Shown here piece by piece: positions 13,868 through 24,644 of a stretch of 64,000 bases of DNA. The DNA lies in the NCBI RefSeq assembly GCF_020520425.1, contig NC_079492.1, positions 107,357,157 to 107,421,156 of the forward strand, written 5' to 3'. Made by a program: the position numbers and the translations under genes. The notes under the pieces are model-generated. The model searched no databases, was not told the origin of the DNA, and worked only from the letters and a program-made list of their open reading frames with translations. Source of the stretch: Spinacia oleracea. Taxonomy: Eukaryota > Streptophyta > Magnoliopsida > Caryophyllales > Amaranthaceae. Position 1 is the stretch's first letter. Each line of letters begins with the position of its first letter.

Positions 13868-14011
13868 TTGACTAATTTTCTGTGGGAGTTTGTATGGTAT
13901 CTTGATGGGTAGTATCCCTTCTGGTTGAAGTTTTTTCCATACCCAAGGCTTGAACCCGAGACCTTGGTTAAAGAGAGAGACCCTTAACCACCCACGCTAA
14001 CCCCAATTGGT
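13868..14011 (-). mobile_element. tRNA-derived SINE-like element
   Basis: On the minus strand it starts ACCAATTGGGGTTAGCGTGG, with a box-A-like TAGCGTGGGTGG and a good box B, GGTTCAAGCC, about 40 nt downstream. The head matches the SINE at 49841 (ACCAATTGAGGTTGG). No clear TSD or poly-A tail was found, so the 3' end is approximate. Confidence 0.6.
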
Positions 14012-14021
14012 AATATAAGGT

Positions 14022-14220
14022 GATGTTTGGTTGTACTTGGAAAGTTATATTTCCTTTGTATTTGTAATTCCCATGTATTTTACTTTCCTAGAAATTGGAT
14101 ATTCCGATTTGGTTGAGCATAGGAAGTTAGAATTCTCATGGGAAATTCACTTACCTAGGGGGACTAGGTAAGCAGCTTCATAGGAAGTTCCGCTTCTTAT
14201 GCTCATGTCAACCAAACATC
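14022..14220. mobile_element. Small palindromic MITE
   Basis: Perfect 12-bp terminal inverted repeats, GATGTTTGGTTG and CAACCAAACATC, enclose about 175 bp with further partial inverted similarity (AGCATAGGAAGTT and its complement). There is no ORF. The superfamily is not certain because the TSD is unclear. It lies immediately beside the SINE-like element. Confidence 0.65.
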
Positions 14221-14312
14221 GACTTTGCTCTTTACTTCCCAGGAAATGAGACTCACATGCATTAGAATGTCAATCAAACTAACCCTAAGGATAAGACAAA
14301 ATAAGTAGATAC

Positions 14313-14854
14313 TAGGAATGAGCGGGATCTGGTACAGATAAAAAACTGAGCAGAATCGGGTCCAAAAAATTTAGAACCAATAGCGTAACTGGTGGAAACC
14401 GGTTCCAAGACCGGGTACCCAGTTAACCTTCATTTTTTTCATGCCTGTTTTAATTAACAATTAGGCTAAAACTGAATTTGTACTTCTACTTTTTCTAATA
14501 AGCTATCAGCTTGGCAATTTATAAGTTGCCTATTTTCGACAATACAGCTCACAAAGTCACATGTACCAAATCAAAACCAATACTAAATTATACACAATTC
14601 CATAATTATATGAACTATTTGTGTCCGTTTGGTATCGGGTACCGGTTCTGAAACTAGTCCCACTGGGTACCCGATCCCAAAATCGGTACCATTGGGTACC
14701 CAGCGGGTAATGGGTCCTCGAAAGCTAGATTTGGAACCGGAATCGGTTATGATCGATTCCTAAAATTTGGAACCAAAACCAATTCCACCGATACTGACTC
14801 TGAATCCGGACCCGTCGGGCTCTTTATGGTTTCGATTTCGTCTACTCACCCCTA
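14313..14854. mobile_element. hAT-like MITE
   Basis: The ends TAGGAATGAGCGG and CTACTCACCCCTA form imperfect inverted repeats. GTAGATAC precedes the left end (14305-14312). The same 8 bp recurs at 14863-14870, 8 bp beyond the right end, so the right junction is slightly rearranged. The interior contains many GGGTACC and GGAACCGG words, like the MITE at 7032. Confidence 0.6.
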
Positions 14855-15552
14855 GTACTCTAGTAGATACAGTAGTACGTACCCGATGGTAAAGACGTGT
14901 TGGAGAATGTAAGGATGGACATAATTCTCATATCACATGAATATACTCCAACTTAAAGAATTAAAAGCAGAACCGGTAACACAACAAAGTATATACGACA
15001 ATAGGAATGATATTAAGGTATGACGAGTGATGTTTTATTATTATTCAACTAGTCTTATATGCACGCGATGCGTGTGGGATTATATAAAAAATTAAAATTG
15101 TATTACAACCGCTAAATATAAAAATAGATTAAAAAAAATATTCACAAAATTCATGTTTAAAAAAAAAATTAATGTTATACTATACGATCATGCATCTAAA
15201 TAGTGAAACAAAGTAATCATGTCTTTACTGCTTTACATGACAAAGAATCTAAATTTAGTACCAAAATATAAATTCCAAAATTCCATCATATACCTAAGAG
15301 TTACTCCATTTTGTTTCATTAACCCCATTTATGAACTTAATCAATCAAACTCTTTGAAAAAATTTCTACAGCTTTTTTCACAGCCATTTGATGAGGAGAT
15401 ACATAAAAGAACAGAAAATTGATTCTACATTGATAGGTCCATATGGAAAACCTACTCTAAACTTCCCATCTTTATCAAGCTTCCACATCATCGGTGTAGT
15501 AAAGGCTCTTGTGGATGTCCATTGGGTATAAATAAAGCATTCACCTTCTATG

Positions 15553-15901
15553 TGTAGTACAAAAACAATGCTTTTTTCTTATCAGCATCATAAATGTTGC
15601 ACTGAGAATATACCTGAGCACAGAGGAGAATGTCACAGTCGAGCAATTAAACAGGGAGACTAACTTCTAGTAGAGAGATGTTATTATTTAGGTTATAACT
15701 CAGAACCTGATATTCTACACGGACACAAACAACATATATACCCCAACCATTGGTGTAATTATTGTAAAGATGAACTTTTCCAAATCTCAAGTGAGGATGT
15801 CTCTGTCGAGTTCAATAAAAAAAGCAATGGTGAATAGTCACCCGAATGCATCTATCGTCAACATGAGAAGGATTTACTCCAATGAGCATTGTTTTGTCAT
15901 G
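15553..15901 (-). pseudogene. Pectate lyase fragment, C-terminal half
   Basis: On the minus strand the translation reads HDKTMLIGVNPSHVDDRCIR, then VTIHHCFF, RQRHPHLRFGKVHLYNNYTN and WGIYVVCV, the conserved core of plant pectate lyases (PL1 family). An in-frame stop follows HHCFFY. A GT...AG intron-like gap precedes VYSQCNIYDADKKK, which resumes the same family. Pectate lyases cleave de-esterified pectin in the cell wall. This copy is not functional. It is part of the Helitron cargo and has the same strand as the block at 16323. Confidence 0.8.
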
Positions 15902-16322
15902 CTAAGAGAAATAACATATGCAGAGCATAAGAGATATATTGAACCAATTAACTATGCTAGAATATTACTCCCTCTGTCCAAAAACAACAACCTGGTTTTT
16001 TGAGCAACGAAAAAGTAACTTTATCAGGAATTCAACGCAAATAATGAAAGTAAAAGTTCCAAAGCTTCACTTAAAAGTCATACCTCGCAGCTCAAATAGC
16101 GTAATTAATGTTCTCTTATGCTATGTTTGGTTAGAGGGTCTTACAGAATCTTAACCAAGATTAGTCTGACCAGTATAAACATTGGTTATGATGAGTTCAA
16201 GCTCAGTATAAAGCATTGCCTTAAGAAGTAAGCAAAAATAACCTTAACTGACCGTTCATTTATTGAAAAACAATCAGACGAAATGAATAAATGATCTTGT
16301 AAGTAGAATAAGTTTCAAAATC

Positions 16323-16688
16323 CACTGACTGAACTAGAAATAGTGATATCAGTACTTTCCCTGGTGATGTATATGATCGGCCATCATTATAATCACGCAA
16401 GGTTCATCGATCAATCCATATATGCTTAGAATTAGGTTTGAACTGAATCTCATTTACATCATGCCCCCTCCCACCTTCAAACTCTAGATTGCATATTATC
16501 ACATGCTAACATTCCTTCAGCCTTAGCCCTTTCCCAGTGAACTTAATTCTCTGCCCACGACCATCAATAGTCTTATAAGATGACACATTCAAGTATGACC
16601 TTAGTTCAATCGTACCTGAAATTTCGAAGACAATCCAGAGCGGTTCATTTATCCGACACGCTTCTCTTAGCGATCCAGATCCATCATC
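16323..16688 (-). pseudogene. Pectate lyase fragment, central part
   Basis: On the minus strand the translation contains DDGSGSLREACR, EPLWIVFEISGTIEL, YKTIDGRGQRIKFTGKGLRL and CNLEFEGGRGHDVNEIQ, typical of plant pectate lyases. There are in-frame stops where the family has Glu (after KEC) and Cys (after WIDR), and a frameshift follows in the TRESTDIT region. A short duplicated piece of the same gene, LEFGGGRVHDVD, recurs at about 16942-16984, directly after the UMP synthase fragment. Confidence 0.85.
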
Positions 16689-16982
16689 TAATTAAAGCAA
16701 CACCAAGAATCTACAATTACTATCATATCAACAATTTGTCAAAGCAATTCTCAACCTCATAGTAACAAAAATAATCCACATAAACCACCTTTACACTCAA
16801 AATCCCTTATCAAACCTAACAAAAAAGAGTAATTTAGTTTATTAAGAGGAAATATTAATAAATTTCACATTTGTAGCAAACTAAATTGACACCCGTAGTT
16901 CAACCTTTTTCTAACTACTTTATATTGCAATTTAAATTCACAATTCACATCTACATCATGCACCCTCCCACCTCCAAACTCT

Positions 16983-17048
16983 AGGATTAGCTGCTTTAAT
17001 GATTTCACGGCCAACAATAATTATGTCACTGCCTCTGTCATGGATAAC
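16983..17048 (-). pseudogene. UMP synthase exon fragment (OMP decarboxylase end)
   Basis: After a splice-acceptor-like GATGCAG, the minus strand encodes VIHDRGSDIIIVGREIIKAA. This matches the phosphate-binding end of eukaryotic orotidine-5'-phosphate decarboxylase, the C-terminal half of plant UMP synthase in pyrimidine synthesis. After AANP the sequence switches directly to pectate lyase sequence, so this is a chimeric junction. It is Helitron cargo and not functional. Confidence 0.75.
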
Positions 17049-17416
17049 CTGCATCTATAACCAGGTTAAAGTCAAGCACTTGGTCTCACAAATAAAGCAA
17101 ATGGGATAATAATGCATAGCAATTCGCTTGACACAGCAGTACATCTTCACTAATCTGAATTTGGAAGTACTAATTTGTTTTAGAAGCTAATAAACTCCTT
17201 AACAATTCAGACTGTAACTAAATTTTTAATACATCAGCTGCTTTGAAGTCTGTATACAGAAAATGATTAGCTATGACAGATCAGATCAGTCACAAAATTC
17301 TCACCCAGCACAGTAACATAGATCACAAAAAGCAAAAAACAAAATATGGGTAGCCAAATTAAAATCACACCACGAATATTCCAAACGATCAACAAATAAA
17401 AGAGAGAGAAATAGAC

Positions 17417-17509
17417 CTCGCGGAAAACACCAGGTTTGTTACCATGGAGAAGATCATGAGCTTTGTATATCGTTATATGTAAAGTATCGTGCATCAATAT
17501 CTGCGCCAT
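17417..17509 (-). pseudogene. Phospholipase D alpha first-exon fragment
   Basis: The minus strand has ATG at 17509 and encodes 31 residues beginning MAQILMHDTLHITIYKAHDL, followed by a GT splice donor after VFRE. This resembles the start of the C2 domain of plant phospholipase D alpha (family pattern MAQ-LLHGTLH-TI-E). The catalytic HKD domains are absent. It is inferred to be captured by the surrounding Helitron. The short match makes a different C2 protein possible. Confidence 0.65.
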
Positions 17510-18099
17510 TTTTCAGCTTCTGTAAACAAAACAAAATTAAACACAATAAAATTCACATCAGGAACTTTTTGATTTCTTTCTTCTCCTTACTCGGTGATGT
17601 GCTAAAGAAATGCAGACTTTCTAAAACCCAAAATTAACATGTACGGAGTAGAATTTACTTCAAAGTATTCCGAAAACTCCAGTGGTTCAATAAACATTCT
17701 TCCTTATTAATCTCTCCTACCCTTAACATTCTTTCCTACCCTTATAACCACAGCAAATTAAAGAAGAAAGAAAATAAGGAAACTCAAATAATTAATCACT
17801 CATGAACAAAGAAGGAAACTCAAACTAATTACTCCGTAATTGGAAAACAAAGAAGGAATCCCAAATTATCCAAACTAATTAATTGAAAAACAAATAAGGA
17901 AACAAAGTCAACGAAAGCTGTCAAAATTAAAAAAAGAAAATTAAAAACCAATTACTCCAACCAGCAAAGAAGGAAGCAAATAAGAGAACGCAAATAATTA
18001 ATTACACATAAACAAAGAAGGAAAAAAAGTCAATGAAAGATGTAAAATATTTTTTTATTTTTTATTTTTAATTCTTACATTTTCTCAGTATTTAGACCA

Positions 18100-19020
18100 T
18101 ATTTGCAAACTGGACCATCAACAACCTTGCCTGCATATTATCAAACCAAAGTTGAGGGAAATTAAAATTACTCACTCATAACTTAATTTCAAGATTAAAC
18201 TAATTCCTTTAACAATTGATATTTTAAAACAAATGGAGTTATTGGAGGCAAAAAAAACCAACCATAGAGCTTTTCCACAACCTTAGCAGCTTCATCCTAT
18301 ACTTGTAACGCACAAAAGAAAATCCCCGAGATCACCAGTTCTAAAACCAAAACAATTTTGGGAAAAACGTCAAATTTCAAAACAAAAGAAAAATCCCAAA
18401 AACCCTAGGAAAAAATTGAGATTTATCGGAAACCCTAGTTAATTGATAAAAGAAATTGACTAAGAACTGTAGCCTAATCAATCAAATCTCCAACTATCAA
18501 GAACTTTGAATAAGGTAGATGAATCAAATTCTCAAACAAAAGTCCATTAATAAATAGACTAACTTAGGTAAATGAATGGGTGGCTATTTGGAGAAATTCG
18601 AGATTTCATAATGAAAATAGCCAACCTTCTGAGATGGAGGACAGATCGTCCCGCCCCGGGAGATAAATTCGGCAATCAAATCAAGAACATGATACAAAGT
18701 AAGATAGAGAATTAAGCAATTGATGAATTAAATCAAAAGCATGAATCAAAGTAAGTAGTTCAAGAATCTTGCAGAGAAGCGCTTCGTCAACCTCCACTTG
18801 AAAATCGTACAGCAAGATTATGGGCTATATTTCCCCGGCTAGGTCACCGAAGATGACCATCTGCCCAAATCCTTTCGTATTTGCAGATTCAGACGCAGAA
18901 ATTGTGTGCTGGAGTCATGGTGCGAGAGCCGAGACAGGAGCCGCCACCGAACCCTCCGTGAATGTATGCCATTGAAGTCTTCTTCGGGGTTTAGGGTTTT
19001 ACATAGGGAGGAAGTTTGAG
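18100..19020 (-). pseudogene. Unidentified exon-like fragments in Helitron
   Basis: On the minus strand there is exon-like sequence near 18990-18840 (MAYIHGGFGGGSCLGSRTMT from an ATG). Two short exon-like pieces lie further on: DEAAKVVEKLYG near 18300-18263 and KVVDGPVCKYGLN near 18130-18080, the latter preceded by a GCAG acceptor. I do not recognise the source gene. They may come from the same parent as a neighbouring fragment. Confidence 0.4.
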
Positions 19021-19513
19021 GAGAGAGAAAGATTGTGGCTAGAGAAATATTCCAGGCTTGGAGAAAGGCAGTAAAATAATTAGGATTGTAATTCAATTAA
19101 ATTGTAAATGGAATGGGGGTAGTTTAGCCTTTTACATGGGGGACACCAAAAGTGGGGTTACCGAAATGCCCTCCCCTCTTCCCTTATGTAATCGAGATAT
19201 ATTATCTATATTATTAAAGTGGAATGGTGAGGAACGTGAGGGATACAAAACCCCAATCCTCACCTCTCATGCAAAGTTTTTTTTTGGCAAGCAAGTAATA
19301 ATTTTATTGATCACCCAAAACAATTTACAACCAAGCTACCATGTTATCCAACAGGAAACAGGAGCAACCAGAAGAGCTAAGAACACTTAGCTAAACAGAC
19401 CACAACCTTACATGCTAAAAAACCCGTCCCTATCCCTATTAAAGGTTTTGCTACTAAGTAGATTAGCTACTCTACCCTTGACTTCAAATTGGACAGTTTG
19501 GACAGTACACTTG

Positions 19514-21813
19514 TGTAATACCCCGAATTTTTAAAACTCGGTTAATTATGCTTAATTATTTTTTTTTAGTTTAAAATCGTTTTAAATCCTAATTTCGAAC
19601 TTTATTTTTTATTAACAAAGTTTTATTTCGCATGAACTTTTAATATTGTTACACGATTTACTTTTCAGATTTTATAATTTAGTTTTTTTTATTAACAAGC
19701 TTAACGAGCTTTTCAAATATGAATTAATTTCGGATTTTTAATAATTTCGAAACTTTCTTATTTTATTCGAAAACTAAATTTATTTTTCGTTAAAGATAAT
19801 TTTCTAAACAATTATTTCAAAACTTGTTTTATTAAAGTATTTCTATTTCTAGCAATTCCTAAAATAGCAACCAAATTTCAGATATTTTGCCTAAACAAGT
19901 AAAATTACCAAAATGCCCCTCAAGAGAAAATATTCCATTTTCCTTCTCTTCCCTTGCTCTCCACGTACAAATAAGAAGGAAGCTATTCCTTCCTTTCTTC
20001 CTCTCTTCCCCTAAATCAGTCCATATTCATTTCCTTGGTCCCCAAGGATTTCAACTTATTGTTCACTCAACTTAACACTATAAACAAGCCACAAATTATC
20101 TCAAAATTTCCAACAAATTAAAATCAATTCAAAATCAAACACAAATTCACCATCAAAACCACCACCAAAAACCACCGTGACCACCATCCACCACCACCAC
20201 TGTCTACCACTTCCAACCGCCCTGTCACCACCACCATTGCTGGTTAACACCACCACAACCACCGTCCACCACCGCAGTTCCCCTGCTTCTCGCTCATCCA
20301 CCTCCCCTGCCTCTCTCTTTCTTTCCCCTTGCTGCACCACCGACGCCACACCACCATCCCCGGCCACCCTCACCAATTGGTGAACCAACCTCCACCGCCC
20401 CATAGTCCCGACGACCACCCCTGCCTCTTCCCAGAAGCACCCCCATTCCCCTGTTTTTCTTTCGTCTAATCGAGCTCTTTTTCCCCTTCCCTCGCCTGTA
20501 CCACCGCCGCACAACCACCACCCTCACCGGCGCATCAACCGGTGCAACCCAGCCCGACCGCCGCCTCCTCTCCTTCCTCCCCGTGCCCTCCTCTATTTCG
20601 GCCCCCTCCTCTGCTTCGTGTTCTCATTCCCAGGAAACCGAAAATCAGGTTTCAAAGTGAAACCTAAATTTTATTTCCCTCAAACTCAATTTAAAGTTGG
20701 GCCATTTTAGTTGGGCCTTTGAATTCGGACCCGGAGCTTGGAAAGAACGAACCAACGAAAGGCTTAGCAATCGTGGAATTGAGGTAACGGTTATTGCTAG
20801 TACCCGCAGTCGCTTCGAAATGTATTTATGAATGATGTTATGAATAATTGATGTTTTATAATGTTGTTTTATGATTTGCGGGATTACAAGTATGATTTGA
20901 TTGAATTGTTTTATGATAATGAAGCTTAATGAAAAGTATTGATTTAATGAATTATTATTTCTGAAAGAATGATTTTATGAAATAACGAGATTTAATGATT
21001 TTATTGAACCACCCTGAATGAATGAGATTTTTCTGATTAATGTTCCATTAAAAGAAACGTAAACATGATAAATGAAAGTGTAAGAACTGGTCAAATTCCC
21101 CTGTTATGGAGCCCAGGCTCCCCCTGATAAGAAGCACTGGCTTCCCCTGATATGGAACTAAGGTTCCCCCTGATAAGAAGCATTGGCTTCCCCTGTTATG
21201 GAGCCCAGGCTCCCCCTGTTATGAAGCATTGGCTTCCCCTGTTCGTAGGAGACGTCCTACCATGTTTTCTTGTAAAGTCCTGACGACCAGAATAATACTG
21301 TTAAAAGGAAAAAGGTTAAAGAAATGATGATGTTCCTGAAATGATGTTCCTGAAATGATATTTCTGAAATGATGTTTTTGAATTGATGCTTCTGAAATGA
21401 TGATTTATTAAATGTTTTACTATATTGTATTCTCCCTGTTTATTAAATAAAATGAATTGAAATGATGTTACGATGCTAGGGTAACTCGTTACTGAGTCTT
21501 CGGCTCACCGTTTTGTTTTCTGTTTTAGGTACTGTTGGGGACCACGGTAACGGATAGTGGCGAGGATTTCACTTTAGCAATGTTCACCTAAGTTAAAGTT
21601 GTAATAAGTTTGAGTATGACTCTTGATTAAGTTATGTACTTGGATTAAGGAATTAAAAGGGTTATTATATTATTTGGAGATTTAATAGTAATTAAGATGA
21701 TGGTTTCCTTGTGATTCCCAAAGGGGAGTTATGGCAGAAATGTCCTGACCGAATTAGGATGATTCCGCTGCTAAGTATGCTTTAATACTTGAATTAGAGG
21801 TCGGGGCATTACA
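19514..21813 (+). repeat. Left LTR of gag-only gypsy element
   Basis: Starts TGTAATACCCCGAATTTTT and ends GGTCGGGGCATTACA (2300 bp). The TSD ACTTG precedes it (19509-19513). It is similar along its whole length to 24645-26987 but has many scattered differences, so the insertion is not very recent. It contains a tandem repeat at about 21097-21245. ORFs in its proline/threonine-rich (CACCAC)-like part have no recognisable domain. Confidence 0.92.
21097..21245 (+). repeat. Minisatellite in LTR
   Basis: Tandem variants of CCCCTGATAAGAAGCATTGG and CTTCCCCTGTTATGGAGCCC are present. The counterpart in the right LTR (about 26235-26424) has a different unit count, which explains part of the length difference between the LTRs. 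Confidence 0.8.
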
Positions 21814-21816
21814 GTT

Positions 21817-21829
21817 TGGTATCCAAAGC
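21817..21829 (+). other. Primer-binding site
   Basis: TGGTATCCAAAGC, 3 nt after the left LTR, resembles the initiator tRNA-Met primer-binding site TGGTATCAGAGC with substitutions. Confidence 0.65.
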
Positions 21830-22038
21830 CAAGGTTGTGAACCATAAGTGCTAAACCTTACAGGTTTTGCACGTAATAGAATTCAGTTGGCTTTAAGCAA
21901 AGAGTTTTAAGGAATAAGTTAAAAAGAATATGTTAAAATCATGTTAAGTTAAAATGAAATGAGAGTGAGTGTAGGAACGGGCTGAAAAGGGATTATTTTC
22001 CTATTTTTTACGTTTCCTAATCGAGTATATTATGCAGA

Positions 22039-23217
22039 ATGTCGACTATCGAGGCTGCCAACGATATTAACGATGGAGCTCACAACGAGCACAACGTCCA
22101 TGTCAACGATGACACTATCTACGAGGATGTCGCCCATGATGATCCCTATGACGATCAACCTATCGAAGATCACAAAGAGAGGATGGAGCGATTAGAAACT
22201 GTGAGCACGATGTTAGCTGAATTAATCAAAGATTCTCAGAAACAGAAATCGACGAATGCGAACGAAAATGCATCAATGTTGAAGAAGTTTTCATCCCTGA
22301 ACCCACCATCTTATGATGGCAAGCCTGACCCTGTAGAGTTCGAGGATTAGATCAATCGCATAGATCAGTTATTTGAAACCTTGCAATGCCCTAAGGAATG
22401 GAGAGTTTATTTTGTTGTGTTTTACTTATCGGGTCAAGCAAGTTTGTGGTGGAAAGTTAATAAGGAAAGGAAGAACGAGCCTAGATTTGGGTGGAATGAA
22501 CTGCAAAAGTTACTAAGAGATAAGTTTTATCCACCATCCCTGAGGAGACAAAAGGAAGATGAGTTTCTGCACTTGCAACAAGGAACAATGAGTGTTATGG
22601 AATACGCAAACAAGTTCATGACATTGTCAAGATTCGCACCGGAGCTGGTATCGACAGAGCAATCTAGGATGAACCGTTTTGAGCGAGGTCTTCATTTGAA
22701 GTACCAGTATAGGTTAGCAACTCAAAGGTTTACTTCCTATCAAGATATGGTTGATATCGCAGTTAATGTTGAACGAGTTGTATTACTTCGAGAAGCACAA
22801 AATTTTGGTGATAAAAGGAAGAATGATAATCAAAATCATAGAGGAGCTAAAAGGCCAAACCAAGGAAACCATAATTATAGAAGGAACGATAGTAGAGACC
22901 AAGGTTATAGTGATAGAGCAACTCGTAATGTATGGTGTGCTAAGTGTGGAAAGAGAAACCATACCGAAAGTGAATGTCGTGCAGGAACGAAGACTTGTTA
23001 TCGATGTTGAGGGAAAGATCATTTCTTCAGAGACTGTCCTAAACCACCTCCCACGTATACTGGAGGAGCAACCTCGACCGATCATGAACGAAACAACAAC
23101 AATGCTAGGGTTAATTATAATCCACCGCGACCACCAAAATCTGGAAAGGCTTACATGATGAGAGGCTACAAAGAAGAAGAAGAAGAGAATGCCAACGATG
23201 ATACCATTTCGATTTAG
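22039..23217 (+). pseudogene. Gypsy gag protein with two internal stops
   Basis: The frame starts MSTIEAANDINDGAH and includes a retrotransposon gag core (LSGQASLWWKV, KLLRDKFYPPSLR, MEYANKFMTLSRFAPELV). Two CCHC zinc knuckles follow, CAKCGKRNHTESEC and CYRC-GKDHFFRDC, and the frame ends at TAG 23215-23217. TAG at 22348-22350 replaces a residue where relatives have Trp (W-INRID). A TGA at 23008-23010 falls inside the second knuckle. Gag packages element RNA into particles. No protease, reverse transcriptase or integrase follows before the right LTR, so the element resembles the described TR-GAG class. Confidence 0.88.
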
Positions 23218-24644
23218 TTCTCATATACGTTTGAATATAGTTTTCCTTAGTTTCCTGTTTTAGATTTGATGTCATGTTATAGATCTTTTGTCAAGGACAT
23301 GTTATGAAATGTTTACGGATGATTAATGTCCTCAAGGAAGTAAAGTTTATGAAAGAATTAATAAAAGCATCATTTTGTGGATATGAATTGTTTTAAGGAA
23401 CTTTTATGTTTATGAATTATTTAACGTTCAATGTTAGAATACCGAAAGAGCATGAGTTTGTATTTTATAAGTGGCTATTTAAGGTTGAATGATAGAGTAC
23501 TAAAAGAGTATGAGTTTGTATTTCATAAGTGGTGAATCATCACTTAAATAAAGGTTATTCAAGGTTCAAAGCGTTTAAGTTATGATTAAGGTTGATTTAT
23601 GGGTTATTTTCCCGCACCCTTCATAATGATTGTTTTGTGGTTGTAAGTACCTAAGTGTATTTTCCGATATGTTAAGGAAGCTAAGTTAGAATTTTAAAAG
23701 TTATGCAAGAATATGATGCGAAACCAAACATGATTTATGGTGAAAAGATGAAATTGAGTTTACGCATGAAGCTTTGAGGATTATACCAAAGGAAGTTATC
23801 AAGAATTAGTCTGTCAGTAAGGTTGATGGTATTCTTGGTTTACCTTTTCGCATCATTTATAGGGATTGTTTTGTGTATTTATCTGAAAGGATGCTTGATA
23901 ATCTCCATAAGGAAGCTGAACTGGAAAATGTAAGGTTTGCAAAAATGTTATGTGGAAAGATATGATTTATGGTGAAAGCATGAGATTGAGTTTGCATATA
24001 AAGCTATAAGGATCTTACCAAAATAAGTTATCGAGAATTAGTCCGTCTATCAGGGTGATGAAATCAATGAATGTTATGAAATACAAAAAGAAATATGAAT
24101 GACTGAGGAATGCAAGGGAATTGACAATAGAAAATCGACGAAATGACCTGTCTGTAAAACCAGATAGTCTAAACTATGTTTTCTTGGAGCTAGATTGTTT
24201 CTGATAAAGGCACGCTTAATGGCTTAGCATCATCCGCAAAATCCGAGGCTTATTGACTTAAAGTAGCAAAGTCGTGTGTCTAACGATATATTTCTAGTCA
24301 CGTGATTGGACTCGAACCCCTGCAACGAACGTAGTCAACAAAGTTATTCCACGCAGAATAAAAGATCGAAGATCGAAACGAATCGAGTAATGAAATTCAA
24401 CGACAAAGATTCCAACGGCAAAGAAGCCAACAACAAACGAAAGCGAAATATCTCTAATTATTAACCCACGAACGATATGATGTATGAATGGCTATGTTTT
24501 TTATGAATGATTATGTTATGGTCAACCATGCATATGTGTTAGATTAAATGACTATGCCCTGTATGTTTTCAACGAATAACGATTGGTCAAAAGTTCAACT
24601 GAGCTCCAGTTTCGAGGACGGGACTTTTTCTAAGGGGGTAAGAG
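23218..24644 (+). mobile_element. Non-coding internal region and polypurine tract of gag-only element
   Basis: About 1.4 kb with no long ORF and no reverse transcriptase motif in any frame that I could see. A weak internal repetition (ATGATTTATGGTGAAA and TTTGAGGATTATACCAAA variants, about 23735-23830 and 23955-24045) is present. It ends TTTCGAGGACGGGAC then AAGGGGGTAAGAG, a gypsy-type polypurine tract abutting the right LTR. Confidence 0.75.

Larger units (their letters stand above)
15049..19197 (-). mobile_element. Helitron carrying several gene fragments
   Basis: On the minus strand the element ends with a hairpin (CACGC-ATC-GCGTG, 15062-15074) followed by CTAG at 15052-15049 and a host T, the Helitron 3' signature. 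The proposed 5' end is A|TCTCGATTACATAAGG at 19197. Its first 80 or so bases resemble the 5' end of the Helitron at 50625, sharing GGTGTCCC and GTAAAA blocks in order. Helitrons transpose as single strands through a rolling-circle mechanism and often capture host exons. This one holds pieces of at least three unrelated genes. It encodes no Rep/helicase, so it would be non-autonomous. The 5' end is inferred. Confidence 0.7.

Noticed and set aside
13948..14000. Possible tRNA gene (box A and box B on the minus strand)
   Set aside because: No cloverleaf or acceptor stem pairs. The context matches a tRNA-derived SINE head.
20101..20527. Long overlapping ORFs on both strands rich in CCACCA/GGTGGT (also 25330-25789)
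   Set aside because: They lie inside both LTRs of the gag-only gypsy element and reflect low-complexity sequence. No promoter or domain is recognisable.
22751..23158. Alternative-frame ORFs over the gag gene
   Set aside because: They are shadows of the gag frame, which alone shows zinc knuckles and the gag core.
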